Source: Weeksellaceae bacterium
GTDB lineage: Bacteria; Bacteroidota; Bacteroidia; Flavobacteriales; Weeksellaceae
NCBI GenBank assembly: GCA_028694715.1
Contig: JAQVKJ010000014.1
Span: 1 to 11,908, forward strand
DNA length: 11,908 nucleotides
Reading direction: 5' to 3'
This document shows, piece after piece, positions 7,661 through 11,908 of the stretch (positions are counted from its first letter, which is position 1; the number at the start of each line of letters is the position of its first letter). The notes under the pieces are model-generated. The model saw only the letters and a list, made by a program, of their open reading frames with translations, was not told the origin of the DNA and made no database searches. The position numbers and the translations under genes are program-made.

Positions 7661-7829
7661 GCGGCAGGTTTCCTGGCTTGTTCTGCTTCCTACCTTCCCA
7701 TTCGCTTGTGGCAAACAGTGGCTTGTAGTGAAAGCATTTTGAATGAACTTACAGTTGCGGGGACAGCTTCGGACTTGCACCGAAATTCCCTTTTCATCCC
7801 GCCATCACCGACGGGACACCGATTCCGTG
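7661..7829 (-). promoter_or_regulatory. Cobalamin (AdoCbl) riboswitch
   Basis: Read on the minus strand, the region carries the whole consensus in order: GGGAATTTCGGTGCAAGTCC and AGCTGTCCCCGCAACTGTAA (together spanning 7749-7790), then GCCACTG (7716-7722), a GGGAAGG-type segment, and the B12 box GCCAGGAAACCTGCCGC (7661-7677). It lies about 50 nt upstream of the btuB ATG. Known: this RNA binds adenosylcobalamin and lowers expression of the gene behind it. No U-rich terminator hairpin is visible between it and btuB, so control is more likely at translation initiation. A short GCTTT/AAAGC stem lies in that gap at about 7621-7640. Confidence 0.97.
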
Positions 7830-7837
7830 CAAATATA
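7830..7837 (-). promoter_or_regulatory. Promoter -7 box of the riboswitch-btuB-btuG transcript
   Basis: TATATTTG on the minus strand, an exact TAnnTTTG match, immediately before the start of the riboswitch. Transcription would begin within a few bases of 7825, so the RNA leader starts with the riboswitch itself. The -33 TTG is not clear (TGTTTAG sits near the expected place). Confidence 0.65.
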
Positions 7838-7907
7838 TAAAATAAGATTCTAAACATCTGCTCGAGTGTCTAAAAATGTTAATGCATGAATAATCAAAAA
7901 AATAACT

Positions 7908-7915
7908 TACTTTTG
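7908..7915 (+). promoter_or_regulatory. Promoter -7 box of the DUF4870-like gene
   Basis: TACTTTTG matches TAnnTTTG and lies 21 nt before the ATG at 7937. It argues that the ATG at 7886 lies upstream of the transcription start and is not used. No clear TTG is seen at -33. This promoter is back to back with the riboswitch promoter, about 70 bp away. Confidence 0.5.
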
Positions 7916-7936
7916 TTTGAACTAAATTCTAAAATT

Positions 7937-8314
7937 ATGCAAGAAAACGCTACTAACAATCCATCAGGGGAAAACACAAATGAATCCGGGATGGACGAAA
8001 AAACTATGGGAATTGTAAGTTATCTGACGATTGTGGGTTGGATCATTGTATTGGCCGTCCGAAAAAGCAAAACAGAATACACCAGTTTTCATCTTAGACA
8101 AATGGCAGGACTGATTGCGCTGTCCATCGGTATTTTTATTATCAGTATGGTATTGTCTGTCGTTACATTTGGTTTGGGCTTTCTGTTCAACTTGCTGAGT
8201 TTGGGTGTATTAATACTGTGGATTTTTGGTCTGATTGGTGCACTGAACAATGAAATGAAACCTGTCCCTCTTTTTGGAGAGCAGTTTCAGCAGTGGTTTA
8301 AAACCATGTTTTAA
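7937..8314 (+). CDS. Small integral membrane protein, DUF4870/Tic20-like
   Basis: A 125-residue protein with a polar, Asn-rich N-terminus (1-22) and then three hydrophobic segments at about 24-41, 56-76 and 82-103, ending in a soluble QFQQWFKTMF tail. The phrases SYLTIVGWIIVLAV (28-41) and SFHLRQMAGLIAL (50-62) are typical of the short DUF4870-type membrane proteins common in Bacteroidota, whose role is unknown. The start at 7937 follows the candidate promoter at 7908-7915; the longer ATG at 7886 precedes it. The gene is a single unit closed by the terminator at 8357-8387 and is divergent from the btuB riboswitch. There is no sign that it takes part in B12 uptake. Confidence 0.85.
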   Translation: MQENATNNPSGENTNESGMDEKTMGIVSYLTIVGWIIVLAVRKSKTEYTSFHLRQMAGLIALSIGIFIISMVLSVVTFGLGFLFNLLSLGVLILWIFGLIGALNNEMKPVPLFGEQFQQWFKTMF

Positions 8315-8356
8315 AGAATTAATTTTAACACATTTGGAAATTTATTTACCGAATCC

Positions 8357-8387
8357 AAAAAAGACCTCGTCATAGAGGTCTTTTTTT
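8357..8387. terminator. Bidirectional intrinsic terminator
   Basis: GACCTC/GAGGTC stem (8363-8368 and 8375-8380) extended by A and T runs on both sides, 6-nt loop GTCATA. It sits between the convergent DUF4870-like gene (ends 8314) and the M28 peptidase gene (ends 8412). Both strands carry a usable U tract, so it can stop both transcripts. Confidence 0.92.
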
Positions 8388-8411
8388 GTGATTTGTATTT
8401 TTTTATCTAAT

Positions 8412-9863
8412 TTATTTGAGCAAGAATTTTTTGGAATAAGCTTTTCCGTTTTTGTCTTTGAACACCGCAATGTACAAACCATTGGGCAATCCTTGCAAAG
8501 AGAGATTTCCACTACTTTTCAATTGTTGCCTTTCTACCAGCTTTTTTCCACTCGGGTCAAATACCACCACTGAATTTCCATCGGCTTGTACGGCTCCCAA
8601 ATCATAAATCAAACTTCTGTCTTTGACCACCACCATCAATTGTGGGCGATGGATGTCGTTTGTACCCATTTGGGCAGTTTTGGCTGTTTCTACAATGAAT
8701 TCCAGTCCCAGTTTCACAAATTTCGTTGAGTGTTCCGCTGTATTTCCCATCTTTGCATAGGTATCATTGGGTGAGTGGATGTAAGGATTATGCTCTCCAA
8801 AACCCGATTCGAAAGGAAAAGATGCCATGTATCCGTTGGCCGCCCAGCTGGCATGGTCCGAGCAAGCATAGCCACAATAAGAAAAATCATAAGTGATGGG
8901 ATGTTCGCCTCCAGAATTATAATGTTCAAGCAAATCTACCAGAAAAAGATTCAGTGTACCCGAAGTGTGTGCACCGTCGCTGATGATGGCAATATCGAAT
9001 GCTGAGCCGTTGTAATTGGTCATATCGAGCTGCATTACCGCCAATACATTTTTGTTGTTGTCCGCATAGTTTTCTGCAATATCGGCCGATCCGTAAAGAC
9101 CGATTTCCTCTGCTGCATAAGCCATGAACTGTACGGTTCTGAGTGGGTGAAAATCATTGGCAAGCAGTATTCTCAGTACCTCGGTCAGGGTGGCGATTCC
9201 TGAGCCATTGTCGTCTGCACCGGGTGCATTGTCCTGCAACCAGAAATCACCGCTGTCAAGATGTCCGCCTATGATTACAATTTCATCGGGATAAGTGCTG
9301 CCGGGAATGGTCAGAATCACCGAAATCTGGTCGGTGAATGAGTGGTTGAATGCTTCTACGGTGACATCGGTCCGTCCGACATCTGTGGCCATCCCCTGCC
9401 AACGGTCCTTCAAATCGTGTGAAGCTTGGATGCCCGCAGGCTTTGTATTGAAACGGGTGCCGTATGCTTCCATATCAAGTATGACATCGCCTATGTTCTG
9501 CGTATCAACCTGGGTGAGCAGTTGATTGACAAAATCGTCTTGGTCGATGGTAAAATCGAGCACACCCAGATGGGCTTCCTGAACATTGTAAATCGCTGTT
9601 CGTGCAGCCTCTTCATTGCTTTTGAAAATATAGCCAGGACCGTGCAAGTTGCCGTTGTTTTTTAATTGCATGGAAGCATCGCGGCTCATATACACCGCAG
9701 AAACTTCAATGAATGTGTCCAGAATCTGTATTTGGTCTGGATAATTGGTTTTGAGCGAATGAGCGCTTGGTGCATCTGTGGTTGCATAAAACCATTCAGG
9801 GTTTTGCCCATAGACGAAAAATGCCATTGATGAAATCAACAGAAATAGTTTAAATCGTTTCAT
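8412..9863 (-). CDS. Secreted M28 family zinc aminopeptidase with prodomain and T9SS tail
   Basis: A 483-residue secreted metallopeptidase, related to the Vibrio proteolyticus aminopeptidase type, that removes N-terminal residues from peptides outside the cell. The signal peptide is about 1-20 (FFVYGQ). A prodomain-like region at 23-95 begins WFYATTDAP. The catalytic domain is about 103-395, with the full metal set His201 (GGHLDS), Asp218 (PGADDN), Glu253, Asp280 and His363, the catalytic base Glu252, and a Cys330-Cys334 pair in CGYACSDHASW. The last ~80 residues end NGLYIAVFKD...YSKKFLLK, a type A Por-secretion (T9SS) sorting domain. The start at 9863 gives MKRFKLFLL; an ATG at 9875 would add four residues and is possible. 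It is paralogous to the next gene upstream and ends at the terminator 8357-8387. Confidence 0.93.
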   Translation of the reverse strand: MKRFKLFLLISSMAFFVYGQNPEWFYATTDAPSAHSLKTNYPDQIQILDTFIEVSAVYMSRDASMQLKNNGNLHGPGYIFKSNEEAARTAIYNVQEAHLGVLDFTIDQDDFVNQLLTQVDTQNIGDVILDMEAYGTRFNTKPAGIQASHDLKDRWQGMATDVGRTDVTVEAFNHSFTDQISVILTIPGSTYPDEIVIIGGHLDSGDFWLQDNAPGADDNGSGIATLTEVLRILLANDFHPLRTVQFMAYAAEEIGLYGSADIAENYADNNKNVLAVMQLDMTNYNGSAFDIAIISDGAHTSGTLNLFLVDLLEHYNSGGEHPITYDFSYCGYACSDHASWAANGYMASFPFESGFGEHNPYIHSPNDTYAKMGNTAEHSTKFVKLGLEFIVETAKTAQMGTNDIHRPQLMVVVKDRSLIYDLGAVQADGNSVVVFDPSGKKLVERQQLKSSGNLSLQGLPNGLYIAVFKDKNGKAYSKKFLLK

Positions 9864-9886
9864 TGTGTTAATCATTTAGTAAGCTA

Positions 9887-9904
9887 CGAAAGTAAGCAAA
9901 AATA
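9887..9904 (-). promoter_or_regulatory. Candidate -7 boxes upstream of the first M28 gene
   Basis: On the minus strand TATTTTTG (9897-9904) matches TAnnTTTG exactly, and TACTTTCG (9887-9894) has one mismatch. The latter lies 23 nt before the ATG at 9863 and recurs at almost the same distance (22 nt) before the ORF starting at 11858. No clear -33 TTG. The rest of the 9905-10131 gap shows no gene and no clear terminator for the upstream M28 copy. Confidence 0.4.
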
Positions 9905-10131
9905 ATTTTTTGAGTAGTTAAATTTAATGAATGCATACAATATAGATGACAATAACTGCATTAAGGCAATGTAAAAGGGTGAATTCTGAAGATAAAATTT
10001 GTTTTCTGAAACATTTACCATGCTGCAAGGAAGTATAGATTGATTTCTGTCGTTTGAATAATAAAATTAAAAATACCACACAACTGGTCAAATATCGTTT
10101 TGAATTTGGTTTGGTATAGCTCTTATAGCTT

Positions 10132-11403
10132 TCAGCGCAAAAGAAATTTCTTAGAAAACGATTTGCCGTTTTCTGCCTTGAAAACCGCTATATAAGCTCC
10201 TGCCGGAAAACCAGTCATTGATATTTCTCCCTGATTATCAGGTTGTTCGGTCAACAAAACCCTTTTCCCGTTGGTGTCTATGAGTACAATCGATTTCAGC
10301 GGGCTGTCAAAATGATCGATTTTATACAATAATTTGTTTTGGTTAACGGTTACCTGCAATTGTGGTGCATTGACTTCCGTTGTGTTCAACTGAATGGTTT
10401 TAGCAGTTTCTATTACAAATTCGAGAGCGAGTTTTACAAATTTTACCGAGTGTGACGCATCGTTGTTCATTGCCGCAAAAGTATCGTTTGGCGTATGAAT
10501 GTTTGGGTTGGCGTCTTCAAAAGCTGATTCCATGGGGAAGGCGGCTTTGTATCCCTTTTGTGCCCAGCTTGCATGATCCGAACAGGCATAATTGCATTTT
10601 GAAAAATCGTAACTAATCGGGTGTTCTCCAGAAGCATTGTAATGTTCGAGCAAATCAATCAGGAACAAATTTAGCTCTGAAGAAGTGTATTGTGCATCGT
10701 TATTGAGGGCAATATCAAAGTCAGAACCTTTGTAATTGGTCAAGTCAAACTGAAGCACACCCAACACATTTTTGCTTTGATTTTTGTATGTCTGCGCTAT
10801 GTCTGCCGAGCCATTCAGTCCGATTTCCTCAGCGGCGTATGCCATGATTTGCACTGTTTTTTTGGGCTGAAAATCGTTTGCGAGCAACACGCGCAAGGTT
10901 TCTGTAAGGGTGGCAATGCCCGAAGCATTGTCGTCAGCGCCGGGAGCATTGTCTTGTAACCAAAAATCACCGCTGTCCAAGTGACCTCCTATGATGACGA
11001 TTTCATCGGGTGATTCATTGCCGGGGATGGTCAGAATCACCGAAATTTGATTGCTAAAACTATGGTTGAAAGCTTCAACGGTGATGTCGTTGCGCTCATA
11101 AGTATCTGCCAGGTCCTGCCACCAGTCTTTGATGTCGTGCGAAGCTTGTACACCACTGGGTTTGGAGTGAAAACGGGTACCGTAATTTTCAAGGGTGATT
11201 ATTGTATTTGCAATGTTGTTTTCTTCCACCATTGCTATGCACTGGTTCACAAAATCGTCTTGGTCAATCGTGAAATCCGAGAGCAGGCTGAGCGGTTGAT
11301 GAACGATATTCGGCTCGGTTGAATTTTGAATGTTCGGACCGCCGTTTTGCGCCCAAAGAAGGCTTCCAAAAAGTAGAATCAAGGGGAAGAGAAATTTTTT
11401 CAT
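10132..11403 (-). CDS. Secreted M28 family zinc aminopeptidase, paralog without in-line prodomain
   Basis: A 423-residue paralog of the gene at 8412-9863. It has its own signal peptide (1-19, ending LLWAQ), a short 23-residue linker, then the catalytic domain from DFTIDQDDF (43-51). All zinc ligands are present (His141, Asp158, Glu193, Asp220, His303), as are the base Glu192 and the Cys270-Cys274 pair. The T9SS-type tail ends YIAVFKAENGKSFSKKFLLR. From residue 43 to the end it aligns with the other copy at a constant offset of 60, so there is no net insertion or deletion. It lacks the ~75-residue prodomain of the other copy. The ATG at 11403 overlaps the TGA of the upstream prodomain-like ORF by 4 bp, suggesting translational coupling. 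The substrate is unknown beyond aminopeptidase activity inferred from the family. Confidence 0.93.
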   Translation of the reverse strand: MKKFLFPLILLFGSLLWAQNGGPNIQNSTEPNIVHQPLSLLSDFTIDQDDFVNQCIAMVEENNIANTIITLENYGTRFHSKPSGVQASHDIKDWWQDLADTYERNDITVEAFNHSFSNQISVILTIPGNESPDEIVIIGGHLDSGDFWLQDNAPGADDNASGIATLTETLRVLLANDFQPKKTVQIMAYAAEEIGLNGSADIAQTYKNQSKNVLGVLQFDLTNYKGSDFDIALNNDAQYTSSELNLFLIDLLEHYNASGEHPISYDFSKCNYACSDHASWAQKGYKAAFPMESAFEDANPNIHTPNDTFAAMNNDASHSVKFVKLALEFVIETAKTIQLNTTEVNAPQLQVTVNQNKLLYKIDHFDSPLKSIVLIDTNGKRVLLTEQPDNQGEISMTGFPAGAYIAVFKAENGKSFSKKFLLR

Positions 11404-11858
11404 TGCTGTGTTTCGTTCAATTTGAAACGAATGTAAGTATTTTTTTTGTTTTCTTCTAAAAACTTTTGTTCATAAGAGGTTTGAAAGCTTTTGATTTCTT
11501 CGGGCAGCGAAAGCTTGTCAGGACGATAAACATTGTGGCTCGAATCAGGACTTTGTGCCCGACAACTGAAGAATTCCGTGGGTGTATCCGTATAAAAATT
11601 CGCTGTCGGTTTTCAGATGTACCAAACCGTCTTTGTTCAAGATTCTTTGATATTTCTTCAGCGAAAGTGCAGCTTCCGATTCCAAATAAACCGCAGAAAT
11701 TCCATTGTGAGAATGAATGAACTGAACTTTATCGGGATGTGCTGCCATGAGCATTTCCGCATTGGGCGTATCAATCGTGGCGTAAAACCAAATTTCGTTT
11801 TAGCAAAATCAAAACCCGAAACAATCAGGGCCAGCAACAAGTATTTAATTCTTTTCAT
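11400..11858 (-). pseudogene. Frameshifted stand-alone M28 prodomain-like secreted protein
   Basis: From ATG 11858 the frame gives a signal peptide (MKRIKYLLLALIVSGFDFA). A missing base near 11801/11802 then moves translation to the -1 frame, which reads WFYATIDTPNAEMLM through HLKTDSEF. An extra base, probably in the A5 run at 11594-11598 (T run on the coding strand), returns to the original frame for a tail reading SPDSSHNVYRPDKLSLPEE. It ends at TGA 11402-11400, overlapping the next ATG. Adding a C at the first site restores FAQNEIWFYATID, closely matching YGQNPEWFYATTD of the fused paralog. The two changes cancel, leaving 459 bp (152 residues). So it is either a recently damaged gene or an intact one with two sequencing errors. 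The ~65 residues after the prodomain resemble nothing I recognise. Confidence 0.75.
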
Positions 11859-11880
11859 CCTTCGTTTTTTTGTTAAACGA

Positions 11881-11888
11881 CGAAAGTA
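11881..11888 (-). promoter_or_regulatory. Candidate -7 box of the prodomain-M28 operon
   Basis: TACTTTCG on the minus strand, one mismatch from TAnnTTTG, 22 nt before the ATG at 11858. The nine-base TACTTTCGT is shared with the region upstream of the other M28 gene. The -33 region lies partly outside the window. Confidence 0.4.
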
Positions 11889-11908
11889 CGGGGAATTATT
11901 TTTTCGGA

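Noticed and set aside
7541..7840. 99-codon ORF on the + strand across the riboswitch
   Set aside because: It runs through a structured RNA element encoded on the other strand and the 5' end of btuB; no family resemblance.
7886..7936. Upstream ATG extending the DUF4870-like protein by 17 residues
   Set aside because: The best promoter box (7908-7915) lies inside this extension, so the ATG at 7937 is the likelier start.
10111..10131. Direct repeat TATAGCT...TATAGCT as a terminator of the second M28 gene
   Set aside because: The only possible stem is AGCT/AGCT, too short and without a U tract.
1..11908. Mobile elements, CRISPR arrays, tRNA or rRNA genes, toxin-antitoxin or defence genes
   Set aside because: No transposase, integrase, terminal repeats, regular spaced repeats, tRNA-like folds or defence-domain motifs were seen on either strand.

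Overview
The window looks like a chromosomal segment of a Bacteroidota (Flavobacteriia/Saprospiria/Chitinophagia-like) bacterium. Four things point there: most transcription units are preceded by a TAnnTTTG-type -7 box with little Shine-Dalgarno signal; one lipoprotein carries a Ser/Asp-rich surface-export signal right after its lipidated Cys; two secreted peptidases end in a Por-secretion-type (T9SS) tail; and a SusCD-era style TonB receptor is paired with a surface lipoprotein. No phage, insertion sequence, tRNA, rRNA or CRISPR array is visible.

Left part (1-3737): the 3' portion of a GT25-family glycosyltransferase (+) runs off the left edge and converges on rpiB (-). A 520-bp AT-rich gap then separates rpiB from the divergent pgk (+). 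That gap holds an unusual cluster of DnaA-box-like nonamers, two of them exact matches to TTATNCACA, and an inverted repeat, so it is a candidate replication origin or DnaA-regulated region. pgk converges tail to tail with ribF (-), with only 4 bp between the stop codons.

Middle part (3818-7850, - strand): a cobalamin riboswitch with its own promoter leads into a BtuB-like TonB-dependent receptor. Three bases after its stop begins a YncE/DUF5074-like beta-propeller lipoprotein that resembles the BtuG B12-capture protein of Bacteroides. A strong intrinsic terminator closes this two-gene operon. Downstream lies an unrelated-looking, methionine-rich lipoprotein (DUF6263-like) with no surface-export signal. 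A small DUF4870-like membrane protein (+) is transcribed divergently from the riboswitch and ends at a bidirectional terminator.

Right part (8412-11908, - strand): two tandem paralogous M28-family zinc aminopeptidases with complete metal-ligand sets and T9SS tails align without any net gap over their last ~380 residues. The copy nearer the terminator has an in-line N-terminal prodomain. The other copy lacks it, but a separate small secreted ORF homologous to that prodomain lies immediately upstream, overlapping its start codon by 4 bp. That ORF is broken by two compensating single-base frameshifts, which may be real mutations or sequencing errors.
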